In this document: positions 8,917 to 17,909 of the stretch, one piece after another
How positions within the stretch are numbered: the stretch's first letter is position 1
Layout: every line of letters begins with the position of its first letter
NCBI RefSeq assembly: GCF_000831385.1
Contig: NZ_AP014548.1
Location: forward strand, 2,595,779 to 2,659,778
DNA from: Nonlabens marinus S1-08
GTDB lineage: Bacteria; Bacteroidota; Bacteroidia; Flavobacteriales; Flavobacteriaceae
Length of the DNA stretch: 64,000 nt
Direction: 5' to 3'
Made by a program: the position numbers and the translations under genes
The notes under the pieces: model-generated
What the model was told of the DNA's origin: nothing
Databases searched by the model: none
Seen by the model: only the letters and a program-made list of their open reading frames with translations

Positions 8917-9676
8917 AAAAGAACTCAAAGAATTTCTTGACCATAAGGTAGAAGTCTACAACACTCCAGACTTTATTCCACACGACCCCATTCAGATTCC
9001 GCACAGGTATTCTGATCCTAAAGACATAGCGATATCTGGATTTCTAGTGGCAACTATTGCGTGGGGAAACCGTAAATCCATCATCAATAATTCGAACAAG
9101 TTGATGGATCTGATGGACGATTCTCCTGCTGATTTTATCAGCAACTTTCAAGAATCCGATTTAGCTCAGTTTGACGACTTTGTACATCGCACCTTTAATG
9201 GTGAAGATTGCAAGATGTTTTTAAGAGCATTGCAGGATATTGAGTTAAAAGATGATGGATTAGAGCACGCTTTCGCGAAAGCGTACTCCACTTCTACCCA
9301 CCTGCAAGAAGGTATTTCTAAATTTAAACAGCGGTTTTTTGAAGTGGACCACCTGGCAAGAACCCAAAAACACGTAAGCGACCCGATGAAGAACAGCAGC
9401 GCAAAACGAATCAATATGTTCCTGCGCTGGATGGTACGCAAGGATCAAAACGGAGTTGATTTTGGGATATGGGACCAAATACCCATGAGTGCCCTTTCCT
9501 TACCGCTGGACGTTCATACTGGTAATATTTCTAGAAAATTGAAGTTGCTCAAACGCAAACAGAACGATGCTAAAGCGGTGCTAGAGTTAGATCAAGCACT
9601 GCGCAAATTAGATCCAATTGATCCAGTTAAATACGATTTTGCACTGTTCGGGTTAGGAGCTTTTAAGGAATTATAA
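8909..9676 (+). CDS. TIGR02757 family protein
   Basis: A 255-aa protein of the TIGR02757 family. Typical segments are the N-terminal [50 protein letters not shown], and the C-terminal DVHTGNISRKLKLLKRKQND with LDPIDPVKYDFALFG. The MFLRWMVRKD and PLDVHTGNISRKL elements resemble helix-hairpin-helix DNA glycosylases, but no enzyme activity is established for the family. It is cytoplasmic. It overlaps the upstream ABC gene by 8 bases. A palindrome copy adds HAFAKAY near residue 120. The next gene has its own promoter. Confidence 0.85.
   Translation: MNKKELKEFLDHKVEVYNTPDFIPHDPIQIPHRYSDPKDIAISGFLVATIAWGNRKSIINNSNKLMDLMDDSPADFISNFQESDLAQFDDFVHRTFNGEDCKMFLRALQDIELKDDGLEHAFAKAYSTSTHLQEGISKFKQRFFEVDHLARTQKHVSDPMKNSSAKRINMFLRWMVRKDQNGVDFGIWDQIPMSALSLPLDVHTGNISRKLKLLKRKQNDAKAVLELDQALRKLDPIDPVKYDFALFGLGAFKEL
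9268..9283. repeat. Dispersed palindrome, copy 3 (in coding sequence)
   Basis: Exact 16-base core inside the TIGR02757 gene, read in frame as A-F-A-K-A. Confidence 0.95.
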
Positions 9677-9699
9677 GCGAGCCACTGCTATCAAATTAA

Positions 9700-9730
9700 T
9701 TTGTAAATCCTAGGGAACGACCTATCTTTG
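9700..9730 (+). promoter_or_regulatory. Promoter of the BatA-like operon
   Basis: TTTG (9700-9703), a 19-base spacer, then TATCTTTG (9723-9730): an exact match to the Bacteroidota vegetative promoter pattern, placed so that transcription would start about 14 bases before the ATG at 9749. Confidence 0.8.
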
Positions 9731-9748
9731 AGCAATCCTAGATAATCG

Positions 9749-11650
9749 ATGCTTTTTAAAAACCCCACAGTACTTTACGGGCTTTTGTTTCTACTCGTTC
9801 CGATTATTGTTCACCTTTTCCAATTAAGAAAGTTTAGAAAAGTTGCTTTTAGCAACGTGGCATTTTTAAAGCCTCTCTTGACTCAAACTCGTAAAAGCAG
9901 AACTCTTAAAAAGTGGCTTACACTGTTTGCTCGACTACTTGCGGTTGCTTGTGTTGTTATTACTTTTGCGCAGCCGTTTTTTCCTTCAATTACGGATTCT
10001 CCTGCAGACGATTCCTTGATCGTTTACCTAGACAACTCCTACAGCATGCAAGCTAAAGGTATAGATGGCGTGTTGTATCAAAATGCAGTGAATCAACTGA
10101 TAGAAAAACTACCTAGCGATCTCAACTTGAGCGTATTCACTAATGACCAGGTGTATAAAAATGTCTCCCGACAAGAGATTGCTAATGAGTTACTCAATGC
10201 AACCTACGCTCCTACCGCTTTATCTAATGAGCAGATTCTACTTAAAGCACAATCTCTTTTAGGAACTCAAGACCAGAAGGCAACGCTTCTCTGGATTTCA
10301 GATTTTCAGAGAAGTGGAGAACAGCCTTTTCAAGGAAATGGAGATCAATTAAAAACAGAATTGGTAAAATTAGAAGCTGTACAAAACCAAAATATCAGCA
10401 TTGATAGCGCTTATATTACCGTGAACGATGCCTCTGAAAGGTTTGTTGACGTATTCATTACCGCTAATTATCAAATAGATGCGCCAGTAACAGTAAGCTT
10501 GTATAACGACAACATATTGCTTGCCAAAACCACTGCATCGCTAACAAACCAAAACGGGAGTGCCCAATTTAAGATTCCAGCAAATACAGTCCTCAACAGT
10601 TATCTCGAAATTGTAGATGAGGGACTCAAGTTCGATAACCAGCTGTTCCTGTCAACAAATAAACGGGAAAAAATTAAAGTGTTGCACGTTAATGACAGCG
10701 GCAATGACTTTTTGAAAAATATTTATACGAGCGATGAGTTTGATTATCAAAATACTACATTCTCTCAACTCAATTACAATAGCATTAAGGACCAGGATGT
10801 AGTTGTTGTCAATGAAGTGAATACCTTACCATCTAATTTTGCAGTAGAGCTTAATAAATTCATGTCGGCTGGAAAAACTTTGGTAGTGATCCCTTCACTC
10901 AGCGGTCAAGGCTACAGCGCGTTGAATGGCGCAGGGAATCCGCAATCCTTGCCTGTCGAGAAGCGCATCGTTAGCATCAATTTTGACCACCCTTTGCTAC
11001 GAGATGTTTTCAGTAAGCGAGTTACCAACTTTCAATATCCTAAGGTGGAGAATATCGCTTTCGCGAAAGCGTCACTCAACAAAATTCTATCTTTTGAAGA
11101 TGGATCATCCTTTTTGTGGCAAGATGGAAACACTTTCTTTTTTGCAGCACCATTGAATGAAGGGAATTCCAATTTTCAAAATTCGCCACTAGTAGTACCT
11201 ATTTTTTACAAACTTGGTTTGAGAAATAGAGAGTCAGGAAACCTCTATCAACAATTAGGAAAAAACAATCAGGTCACCCTTCCTATAAAATTAGAACAAG
11301 ATCAAATTGTAGAATTAGCACTAGGCGAACAACGGTTGATTCCAGAACAGCGCGCCTATGATTCCTATGTAGAATTGCAAACTGGTACAGAGGTTTCTCA
11401 ACCTGGAACCTATCAAGTACTTCTAAAAAATGAGCCTATTGCCTCTTTATCCTTCAATGTAACAAGAGAGGAAAACAAGAATGATTTTTACAACGTGGAA
11501 GAATTAGGTGCCAACACTTTATCTAGCGTATCTGAATTTGTACAGCAATATAAGGAACGCGCGCAAGCTTCAGACTTATGGAAATTCTTTCTTACTGGTG
11601 CCTTATTTTTTCTAATTTGCGAACTGATGATTTTAAAATTTATCAAATGA
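9749..11650 (+). CDS. BatA-domain membrane protein (aerotolerance-type)
   Basis: A 633-aa protein. Residues 1-78 form the BatA/aerotolerance N-terminal domain: a first helix (LYGLLFLLVPIIVHLFQLRKFRKVAFSN, given here only in outline), a basic stretch, and a second helix ending at AQPFFP. A von Willebrand A-like segment follows with YLDNSYSMQ (a degenerate metal-site motif), then beta-rich domains, and a final membrane helix (about residues 612-630). It is anchored in the inner membrane facing the periplasm. Family members sit in Bat operons, but here the neighbours are a dihydroorotase homologue and an esterase, so a stress role is not supported by context. The stop overlaps the next start in ATGA. 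Confidence 0.82.
   Translation: MLFKNPTVLYGLLFLLVPIIVHLFQLRKFRKVAFSNVAFLKPLLTQTRKSRTLKKWLTLFARLLAVACVVITFAQPFFPSITDSPADDSLIVYLDNSYSMQAKGIDGVLYQNAVNQLIEKLPSDLNLSVFTNDQVYKNVSRQEIANELLNATYAPTALSNEQILLKAQSLLGTQDQKATLLWISDFQRSGEQPFQGNGDQLKTELVKLEAVQNQNISIDSAYITVNDASERFVDVFITANYQIDAPVTVSLYNDNILLAKTTASLTNQNGSAQFKIPANTVLNSYLEIVDEGLKFDNQLFLSTNKREKIKVLHVNDSGNDFLKNIYTSDEFDYQNTTFSQLNYNSIKDQDVVVVNEVNTLPSNFAVELNKFMSAGKTLVVIPSLSGQGYSALNGAGNPQSLPVEKRIVSINFDHPLLRDVFSKRVTNFQYPKVENIAFAKASLNKILSFEDGSSFLWQDGNTFFFAAPLNEGNSNFQNSPLVVPIFYKLGLRNRESGNLYQQLGKNNQVTLPIKLEQDQIVELALGEQRLIPEQRAYDSYVELQTGTEVSQPGTYQVLLKNEPIASLSFNVTREENKNDFYNVEELGANTLSSVSEFVQQYKERAQASDLWKFFLTGALFFLICELMILKFIK
11056..11071. repeat. Dispersed palindrome, copy 4 (in coding sequence)
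   Basis: Exact 16-base core inside the BatA-like gene, read as I-A-F-A-K-A-S. Confidence 0.95.
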
Positions 11651-12906
11651 TCCTAATCAAAAATGCCCGAATCATTTGTGCTTCTAGTGAGCACCACATG
11701 AAACAGATGGATATACTCATACGTGATGGGATCATTGAGAACATCGCGTCTAGTATTGAGAATGACAATGCACAGGTAATTGAACAAGAAAACTTACATG
11801 TTTCCATAGGATGGTTTGATAGCAGTGTGAGTTTCGGCGAACCTGGATTTGAGGAACGTCAGACCATGAAAAACGGATTACAAGTCGCGGCTACAAGTGG
11901 TTTCACGCACATCATGCTGAACCCTAATAACCAGCCTAACCCACAAGATGCCAGTGGAATCAATTATTTAAAATCGATAAGTTCTGGAAGTCCTGTAACA
12001 GTACTTCCAGTTGGAAACTTTTCCCTTTCACAAGAAGGCGCACATTTAGCGGAACTTTACGACATGCACCAAGCGGGAGCCGTTTCGTTCTATGATTACA
12101 AGCATTCCGTTGAGAATGCTAACTTATTAAAAGTAGGACTGCAATATGTAAAACCTTTTAAGGGTATCATTCAATCCTTCCCTCAAGATGCCCAAATCGC
12201 AGGCAAAGGAATGATTAATGAAGATCAAGCTGGTACAGAACTAGGTTTAAAAACCATCCCAACGTTTGCAGAAGAATTGCGAGTAGCTCGTGATATCGAA
12301 CTCGCCAGGTATACCGGCTCTCATTTACATATTCCTACGGTTACTACTAACGCTGCGCTCCTATTGATTGATAAAGCAAGAGAGAGCGGTGTTCAAATCA
12401 CCTGTAGTGTTGCTATTCACCATTTTACAACAGCGAGCGATGCGTTACTGGATTACAATACTAACTTCAAAGTTCAGCCGCCATTAAGAGATGTTGAGGA
12501 AACTAAAAAAGTTTTGGATCATGTAAAAAATGGACTGGTAGATATGATCACCAGCGACCATATTCCACTTACCATTGAATCTAAAGACGTAGAGTTTGAT
12601 CAGGCTGATTATGGCAGTACAGGCTTGGAAAGTGCTTTTGGAATGGCAAATGAAGCTCTAGGTACAGAACAAAGCATAGAACTACTTACTGGCGGATATG
12701 CAGTTTTTCAAAAAGAGCTGCCTAAACTTGAGAAAGGATCACCTGCAAACCTGACCTTTTTTGATCCATCAGAATCGTATGTGTTGAGCAAACAACAACT
12801 ATCGAGCACCTCTAAGAATAGTCTATTCATCGGTAGGAATTTGAAGGGAAAAGTCCTAGGCACGTATAACAACCAAAAACTACAGTGGAATGAGCGCAAC
12901 TCCTAA
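11647..12906 (+). CDS. Dihydroorotase homologue lacking the metal site
   Basis: A 419-aa amidohydrolase-fold protein with the overall plan of class I dihydroorotase: an N-terminal beta-sandwich strand (MILIKNARII), NPNNQPNPQD, GSHLHIPTVTT, and TSDHIPLTIESK near the end. The canonical metal motif D-x-H-x-H-x-R-E-P-G is replaced at residues 58-67 by D-S-S-V-S-F-G-E-P-G: both metal His become Ser and the substrate Arg becomes Gly. It is therefore probably not a working dihydroorotase in the usual way. Non-catalytic homologues (PyrC') are known to act as structural partners of aspartate transcarbamoylase, which is one option; no pyrB is nearby. The start at 11647 overlaps the BatA stop by 4 bases. 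Confidence 0.8.
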   Translation: MILIKNARIICASSEHHMKQMDILIRDGIIENIASSIENDNAQVIEQENLHVSIGWFDSSVSFGEPGFEERQTMKNGLQVAATSGFTHIMLNPNNQPNPQDASGINYLKSISSGSPVTVLPVGNFSLSQEGAHLAELYDMHQAGAVSFYDYKHSVENANLLKVGLQYVKPFKGIIQSFPQDAQIAGKGMINEDQAGTELGLKTIPTFAEELRVARDIELARYTGSHLHIPTVTTNAALLLIDKARESGVQITCSVAIHHFTTASDALLDYNTNFKVQPPLRDVEETKKVLDHVKNGLVDMITSDHIPLTIESKDVEFDQADYGSTGLESAFGMANEALGTEQSIELLTGGYAVFQKELPKLEKGSPANLTFFDPSESYVLSKQQLSSTSKNSLFIGRNLKGKVLGTYNNQKLQWNERNS

Positions 12907-13246
12907 AGGCAAGAATTTAGCACTTATGGCTTATGCCAGTACCTTATTGCTCTACTTTCATTTGATCCTATTCATTGCAGTTTTAGGAATTGCCCTATTG
13001 CTCAATTTCAATAAGAAACAAGAATTTACTACATTCCACCATCGTCAGATGTTTGGAATAGCAGTCATTGCCTTTTTAATAACCGCTTTCAGCAATATCG
13101 TCCCATCTGGATGGGTGGCTATTATACTGATTACCACGATTGTATTTATCGCCATACTAGGGTTTCTAGACGCGACAAGAAATCAAATGACACCACTGCC
13201 TGTGGTTGGCGGTTTATTCCAAAAGTGGTTCAGCTTTATAAAATAA
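12890..13246 (+). CDS. Small inner-membrane protein
   Basis: A 118-aa protein with three or four hydrophobic helices (about residues 10-40, 53-70, 72-93) and basic ends. FTTFHHRQMFGIAVIAFLI resembles DUF4870-type proteins, which have a similar size and an F-H/R-Q motif between helices; I hold this loosely. Its start lies 17 bases inside the preceding dihydroorotase-like gene and it ends 3 bases before the esterase, so it belongs to the same operon. Function unknown. Confidence 0.75.
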   Translation: MSATPKGKNLALMAYASTLLLYFHLILFIAVLGIALLLNFNKKQEFTTFHHRQMFGIAVIAFLITAFSNIVPSGWVAIILITTIVFIAILGFLDATRNQMTPLPVVGGLFQKWFSFIK

Positions 13247-13249
13247 TTC

Positions 13250-13915
13250 ATGAAAACAGATTTAAGTCTCAAATACATCAGCCGTTGGGCTGCCGATAAA
13301 AACGCTCCTTTATTATTGCTCATCCATGGATACGGCAGCAATGAAGAAGATTTATTCTCCTTTGCACCACAAATGAGCAATGACATGCACATCGTTTCTT
13401 TACGAGCGCCGTACGATATGCCTCCTTATGGTGCAGCCTGGTACGCAATAGATTACACTGCAGATGAAGGAAAGTTTTCTGATTTAAATCAAGCGCGTCA
13501 AAGTATGAATCTCATTAAAAAGTTTATTCAAGAGCTGCTCGCGAAACACAAATTAGAGCCTTCCAGCATCAACGCTTTAGGTTTTTCTCAAGGAGCTATT
13601 TTATCCATGGGTTTAGCCTTGTCTAATCCGTCCTTTTTCAAAAACGTAGTTGGAATGTCGGGCTATTTAAATACAGATCTGGTGGAGAATTATGATTCTT
13701 TAGAAGTTCGCTTTCGCGAAAGCGAAAACCCCACCAATTTCTTTGTATCCCACGGTACTATGGATCAAGTGATCCCGTTTTCTTGGGCCATTAAAACCCA
13801 GCCTATTTTAGAAAAACTAAACGCTGATTATGTATTCAAACAATATCCTATAGGTCACGGCGTATCACCAGATAATTTTCACGATATGAAAGCGTGGCTA
13901 GAGGCACGGCTATAA
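13250..13915 (+). CDS. Phospholipase/carboxylesterase family hydrolase
   Basis: A 221-aa alpha/beta hydrolase of the PF02230 type. It shows LLIHGYGSNEEDLFSFAPQ (oxyanion region), the nucleophile elbow LGFSQGAILS, an Asp in GTMDQVIPFSWA, and the catalytic His in YPIGHGVSPDN. No signal peptide; cytoplasmic. It probably hydrolyses short acyl esters, lysophospholipids or acyl-thioesters; substrate unknown. It is the last gene of the long forward operon that begins at the BatA-like gene, and it directly abuts the next, convergent gene (stop at 13915, neighbour's stop at 13916). A palindrome copy inserts VRFRESE in a stretch between the nucleophile and the Asp. Confidence 0.88.
   Translation: MKTDLSLKYISRWAADKNAPLLLLIHGYGSNEEDLFSFAPQMSNDMHIVSLRAPYDMPPYGAAWYAIDYTADEGKFSDLNQARQSMNLIKKFIQELLAKHKLEPSSINALGFSQGAILSMGLALSNPSFFKNVVGMSGYLNTDLVENYDSLEVRFRESENPTNFFVSHGTMDQVIPFSWAIKTQPILEKLNADYVFKQYPIGHGVSPDNFHDMKAWLEARL
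13707..13726. repeat. Dispersed palindrome, copy 5 (in coding sequence)
   Basis: Full 20-base form within the esterase gene, here in the frame that reads R-F-R-E-S. Confidence 0.95.
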
Positions 13916-14419
13916 TTAGCGGTACTTTTCATTGAGCACTGAAGCTGTGGTCTCTAGGTTGATCGTTTTATCGTCCTTAATGGTATATGTGACCAGTAAT
14001 TCGCCCCACTGATAATTGTCTGAAAAATTGACTAAAACCCATTTGTGGTTGATAAATCTGGTATCGTTAACTTGAAAACCTCTTCCCTGCCCTATGAAAG
14101 GGACTAATGGATTTCCTCCTTCAGTTAAATTGAGTTCTAATAATTGGTCAGTGACGTTCTGCTTGACCTCCTCTACCGTCCAGCCTAATTTATTAAAATA
14201 GTCTGCAGCTTCCTGATGTTGCTCAAGTGTAAAACTCAAGGGTTGTAGCATTTGAGAATCCTCAATGCTGTCAAGTTCCTGCTCTTGAGCGATATATTTT
14301 TTGCGTAAGCTTATCAAGTCCTTTTCCAGAACCTCTTGATAATTACGGCCGTTAATATAAGTGATCAGGGCAATTAATGCGGCAAAAATGAATAGGTATA
14401 AAAATATACTTCGTCTCAT
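13916..14419 (-). CDS. Membrane-anchored protein of unknown function
   Basis: A 167-aa protein I do not recognise. Residues 6-23 form a single N-terminal membrane helix (or uncleaved signal), followed by a charged, probably coiled-coil segment at about 28-56 (KDLISLRKKYIAQEQELD). A globular domain follows with EAADYFNKLGWTVEEVKQNV and a beta-rich end (HKWVLVNFSDNYQWGELLVTYTI). The topology suggests a periplasmic domain held to the inner membrane. It overlaps the upstream MBL-fold hydrolase gene by 4 bases (ATGA), so the two are cotranscribed. Confidence 0.75.
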   Translation of the reverse strand: MRRSIFLYLFIFAALIALITYINGRNYQEVLEKDLISLRKKYIAQEQELDSIEDSQMLQPLSFTLEQHQEAADYFNKLGWTVEEVKQNVTDQLLELNLTEGGNPLVPFIGQGRGFQVNDTRFINHKWVLVNFSDNYQWGELLVTYTIKDDKTINLETTASVLNEKYR

Positions 14420-15189
14420 GAATCAGTAGTAATTTGTAAATTATCGTATGCTAGAAAGACATTTTCAGGTAGTGTTTTTTCGACGTCTGCATGAAAACCT
14501 AGGTGATGACTTATGTGAGTAAAGTAAGTACGTTTGGGCGCCAGTTCCCTTACAAGTTCTAAGGCTTCTTCCACATTTAAATGGGTGCGGTGCGTCTCGT
14601 ACCTTAAGGCATTGACAACTAAAACATCCAGACCCTTGAGCTTTTCTTTTTGGTCTTCTTCAATAGTTTTAACATCAGTCATATAAGCAAAATTCTCAAT
14701 GCGGAATCCGTGCACGGGCAATAGTCCATGGTCGGCTTGTACGGGAATTACTGTAATTCCTTCCACCACAAAATTATCATCGTCAAAAAGGTGAACATCC
14801 AGATCTGCAACACCAGGATATTTATTACTCGTCGCCATCATATAGTGGAAACGTTCTTGTAGAGATCTTTGAACCCGGCTGCTCATATAACACTGTATTG
14901 CGCCTTGTCTAAAAAAGAAGGGTCGTAAATCATCGAGTCCTGCCGTATGATCTGCATGCTCGTGGGTAAAAAGGAGAGCATCAAACCTATCGATTTGATT
15001 GGTCAACATTTGCTGCCTAAAGTCTGGACCACAATCAACTATAAAGCGTTTATCGTTCACTTCTATAGCGCAACTTACTCTTAATCGCTTATCACGTGGA
15101 TCCTCACTTTTACAAACAGGATGGTCGCTACCTATGACAGGTATTCCCTGAGAAGTTCCAGTTCCTAAGATGGTGATTTTTACTTTCAT
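14416..15189 (-). CDS. MBL-fold metallo-hydrolase, PhnP-like
   Basis: A 257-aa metallo-beta-lactamase-fold protein. The metal motif is FTHEHADHTAGLDDLR; further ligands are probably His in VQADHG, Asp in AYMTDVKTI, and His in the C-terminal TYFTHISHHLG. The start GTGTSQGIPVIG with a nearby Cys (HPVCKS) is typical of the PhnP/phosphoribosyl 1,2-cyclic phosphate phosphodiesterase group and of widespread cytoplasmic phosphodiesterase relatives. No phn genes are near, so phosphonate use is not implied; a cyclic phosphate or nucleotide diester is the more general expectation. Confidence 0.87.
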   Translation of the reverse strand: MKVKITILGTGTSQGIPVIGSDHPVCKSEDPRDKRLRVSCAIEVNDKRFIVDCGPDFRQQMLTNQIDRFDALLFTHEHADHTAGLDDLRPFFFRQGAIQCYMSSRVQRSLQERFHYMMATSNKYPGVADLDVHLFDDDNFVVEGITVIPVQADHGLLPVHGFRIENFAYMTDVKTIEEDQKEKLKGLDVLVVNALRYETHRTHLNVEEALELVRELAPKRTYFTHISHHLGFHADVEKTLPENVFLAYDNLQITTDS

Positions 15190-15217
15190 TAAGTTAGGTT
15201 AAAAGTATTGATATTTT

Positions 15218-15247
15218 TTTGTTCTAGTAAGGGGTTCGCTACCTTTG
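15218..15247 (+). promoter_or_regulatory. Promoter of the 486-aa gene
   Basis: TTTG (15218-15221), an 18-base spacer and TACCTTTG (15240-15247) match the Bacteroidota promoter pattern; transcription would begin about 20 bases before the ATG at 15272. Confidence 0.75.
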
Positions 15248-15271
15248 TTTTAAACAGTAAAAGACCACTTA

Positions 15272-16732
15272 ATGGCGATTACCCTTCCTGGAGATAACGA
15301 TTTTGAATCAGTCCCATCGTTGAAAAACAAAGCATTGCGAGTTAATTTGAACCGCAATATCTATGGAACCTTTGCTGAAATAGGCGCAGGACAGGAAACA
15401 GTAAGGCATTTCTTTAGAGCAGGTGGCGCATCGGGAACCATTGCAAAGGCAATGAGCGCATACGATAAAGATTTTTCTGATGCTGTTTATGGAGTACAAG
15501 ATGATGGTCGTTACGTAACGGAATCTCGCTTGCGTAAAATGTTGAGACATGAAACTGATCTCATTGAGGAACGTATATCTAGAGAAAAGCATCCTGAAAA
15601 ACTATTTTTTACCTATGCTAATACAGTGGCAACCATTGATTTTGCTAAAAAGTTCTTAGGTCATGGTTGGGTTGGGATAAAATTTCAGGCCTCTCCAGGT
15701 GAAGAATACAGTGAGATTATCTTACACGTCCGTTTTAAGGAGCGTGATGCTCGTTTACAGCAAATAACCCTAGGTATACTGGGAACGAATTTGATCTATG
15801 GTGCTTTTTATAAACATGATCAACCAAAGAAACTGCTGAAATATCTTTACGATCATATCGACAAGGATAAGATCGAAATTGATATGATCAATTTTGATGG
15901 TCCACGATTTAAAGAAGTGGACAATCGTTTAATGAGTTTACAGTTGTTACGCAACGAAATGACGGAGGCGGTAATGTTTGGACCAGACGGGAATAACATT
16001 CTAGCTGCTAAGATTCTTTACAAGAAAAACGTTCTGGCTTTAAGGGGAAGTTTTAGGCCAGTGACTAAGGTTAATATGGACATGTATGAAAAGTCCAGAG
16101 CCATGTTTATTAAATCTGGAAAGGTAGAAGAAGAGCGTCTAGAAACCATTTTTGAAATCACGTTGAGTAATTTAAAGGCATCTGGAGAGATTGATGAAAA
16201 GGACTTCATGCACCGTGCAGAGCTGCTTTGTTCTCTAGGACAAACGGTCATGATATCTAACTTTAAAGAATATTACCGTCTGGTAGAATACTTAAATAAT
16301 TATACTAAAGAGCGTATAGGCTTAGTGATGGGTGTCAACAATCTAGTAGACATATTTGACACGAGATACTACCACCATTTGAGTGGAGGAATTTTGGAAG
16401 CATTTGGTAAGCTATTCTTCAAAGATTTACGCGTGTATCTGTATCCTATGAAGGAAGCAGATACTGGTAAAATGGTCACCAGTGAAAATCTTAAAGTACA
16501 CCCTCGAATGAAGGAATTGTACAAGTTCTTTAAGTACAATGGTCGCGTTATTGATATTGAGGACTACGATCCAGAAATTGGACATATATTCTCTCGCGAG
16601 GTCTTGCGAATGATCAACGAAGGAGAAGACGGGTGGCAAGAAATGTTGCCAGAAGGAATTCCAGAGTTGATTGAAGAAGGAAACTTCTTTGGATGTAATT
16701 TAAAAGATGAACAAGTGGACTGCGGGTTATAG
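15272..16732 (+). CDS. Conserved cytoplasmic protein of unknown function ([11 protein letters not shown] family)
   Basis: A 486-aa protein with a very strong N-terminal motif ([20 protein letters not shown]), then [34 protein letters not shown], and [14 protein letters not shown] recognise this as a widespread bacterial family whose database names (TonB-dependent receptor, nucleotide adenylyltransferase) are not supported by anything visible: there is no signal peptide, barrel, plug, or nucleotidyltransferase HxGH motif. The protein is soluble and evenly charged, with two Cys in the C-terminal tail (FFGCNL and VDCGL). It has its own promoter and overlaps the convergent bcp by 6 bases. Function is open. 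Confidence 0.85.
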   Translation: MAITLPGDNDFESVPSLKNKALRVNLNRNIYGTFAEIGAGQETVRHFFRAGGASGTIAKAMSAYDKDFSDAVYGVQDDGRYVTESRLRKMLRHETDLIEERISREKHPEKLFFTYANTVATIDFAKKFLGHGWVGIKFQASPGEEYSEIILHVRFKERDARLQQITLGILGTNLIYGAFYKHDQPKKLLKYLYDHIDKDKIEIDMINFDGPRFKEVDNRLMSLQLLRNEMTEAVMFGPDGNNILAAKILYKKNVLALRGSFRPVTKVNMDMYEKSRAMFIKSGKVEEERLETIFEITLSNLKASGEIDEKDFMHRAELLCSLGQTVMISNFKEYYRLVEYLNNYTKERIGLVMGVNNLVDIFDTRYYHHLSGGILEAFGKLFFKDLRVYLYPMKEADTGKMVTSENLKVHPRMKELYKFFKYNGRVIDIEDYDPEIGHIFSREVLRMINEGEDGWQEMLPEGIPELIEEGNFFGCNLKDEQVDCGL

Positions 16733-17176
16733 AATCTGCTCGCTGTGTTCCTTAGTCTTCACTTTAGTAATTACTTCTTCTATTTTTCCATCTTCATCGA
16801 TAACAAAAGTCGTACGGTGGATTCCATCGTATTCTTTACCCATGAACTTTTTAGGTCCCCAAACGCCATAGGCATTTAGTAATTCATGATCCTCATCAGC
16901 TAGAAGATCGTAGGGCAGTTCATATTTTTCTTTAAAATTGGATTGACGTTTTTGGCTATCGGCACTTGCACCTAGTATTTCGTATCCGCTTTCGCGAAAG
17001 CGATCTACATTATCTCTCAAATTACAAGCTTCTACAGTACATCCTGGTGTGCTGGCTTTAGGATAGAAAAACAAAACCAACTTCTTACCTTTGAAATCTG
17101 AAAGGGAAACTGTTTTACCGTCTTGATTAGGAATTGAAAAATCTGGAGCTTTATCTCCTGCTTTTAATGTTGTCAT
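16727..17176 (-). CDS. bcp: Thioredoxin-dependent thiol peroxidase (BCP/PrxQ)
   Basis: A 149-aa peroxiredoxin. The start at 17176 ([13 protein letters not shown]) is chosen over an upstream extension to 17302 that encodes no family sequence. Peroxidatic Cys46 and resolving Cys51 lie in [13 protein letters not shown], the PrxQ arrangement with five residues between them. It reduces hydrogen peroxide and organic hydroperoxides using thioredoxin, in the cytoplasm. A palindrome copy encodes DRFRESGYE right after the active-site helix, a position where orthologues have a similar D-x-x-D/E-x-F stretch, so it fits the fold. It diverges from nth across 29 bases. Confidence 0.95.
   Translation of the reverse strand: MTTLKAGDKAPDFSIPNQDGKTVSLSDFKGKKLVLFFYPKASTPGCTVEACNLRDNVDRFRESGYEILGASADSQKRQSNFKEKYELPYDLLADEDHELLNAYGVWGPKKFMGKEYDGIHRTTFVIDEDGKIEEVITKVKTKEHSEQIL
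16987..17002. repeat. Dispersed palindrome, copy 6 (in coding sequence)
   Basis: Exact 16-base core in bcp, read on the reverse strand as R-F-R-E-S. Confidence 0.95.
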
Positions 17177-17205
17177 GATTGTAATTTGAAATCTAAAGAT
17201 ACAAA

Positions 17206-17877
17206 ATGAATAAAAAGGAGAAAGTAAATTTTGTGATGGATACGCTAGAAAAGCTCTATCCAGAAATACCGGTACCACTGGATCACAAAGATCCTTATAC
17301 ACTCCTGATAGCTGTACTAATGAGTGCCCAAAGCACTGATGTACGAGTAAACCAAATCACTCCACTCCTATTTGACAGAGCTGACAACCCATATGACATG
17401 ATCCGGTTAACTGTTGAAGAAATCAGAGAGATTATAAAACCGGTCGGACTTTCCCCTATGAAAGCTAAAGGTATTCATGGTTTGAGCCATATTTTAATTG
17501 ACAAACACAATGGATTAGTTCCACAGACTTATGAAGAATTGGAGGAACTACCAGCTGTAGGACACAAGACAGCTGCGGTAGTGCTATCCCAAGCTTTTGG
17601 AATTCCTGCTTTTCCTGTAGATACGCACATCCATAGGTTAATGTATCGCTGGAATTTGACTAATGGAAAGAATGTGGTGCAAACTGAAAGGGATGCTAAA
17701 AGACTATTTCCTAAAGAAAAATGGAACGACCTTCACCTTCAAATTATCTGGTACGGTCGTCAATATAGCCCAGCAAGAGGTTGGGACTTAGATCAAGATA
17801 TCATTACCAAAACTATAGGACGGAAAACCGTGCTGGACGAGTATAATAAAAAAAAGAAGATCCGATCTAAGCAATAG
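17206..17877 (+). CDS. nth: Endonuclease III without the Fe-S cluster
   Basis: A 223-aa helix-hairpin-helix DNA glycosylase/AP lyase. The catalytic residues are present: K121 in [12 protein letters not shown] and D139 in [10 protein letters not shown], with the MSAQSTD motif at 39-45. Members normally carry a C-terminal 4Fe-4S cluster held by four Cys (C-x6-C-x2-C-x5-C). Here the equivalent stretch (about residues 185-203, [18 protein letters not shown]) has none, and the whole protein contains no cysteine. It should still remove oxidised pyrimidines and cleave AP sites. The stop lies inside a hairpin that terminates the convergent transcript. Confidence 0.92.
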   Translation: MNKKEKVNFVMDTLEKLYPEIPVPLDHKDPYTLLIAVLMSAQSTDVRVNQITPLLFDRADNPYDMIRLTVEEIREIIKPVGLSPMKAKGIHGLSHILIDKHNGLVPQTYEELEELPAVGHKTAAVVLSQAFGIPAFPVDTHIHRLMYRWNLTNGKNVVQTERDAKRLFPKEKWNDLHLQIIWYGRQYSPARGWDLDQDIITKTIGRKTVLDEYNKKKKIRSKQ

Positions 17878-17889
17878 ATCGGATCTTCT
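17848..17889 (-). terminator. Terminator overlapping the end of nth
   Basis: A perfect 14-base stem (17855-17868 with 17876-17889, 7-base loop) is followed on the reverse strand by eight T (17855-17848). It ends the small-protein/sigma-factor transcript while its DNA encodes the last residues and stop of nth. Confidence 0.85.
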
Positions 17890-17909
17890 AAATCTAAAAA
17901 ACAAAAAAA

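Noticed and set aside
17177..17302. 42-residue N-terminal extension of bcp
   Set aside because: It overlaps the nth start on the other strand and contains nothing of the peroxiredoxin family; ATG 17176 gives the standard start.
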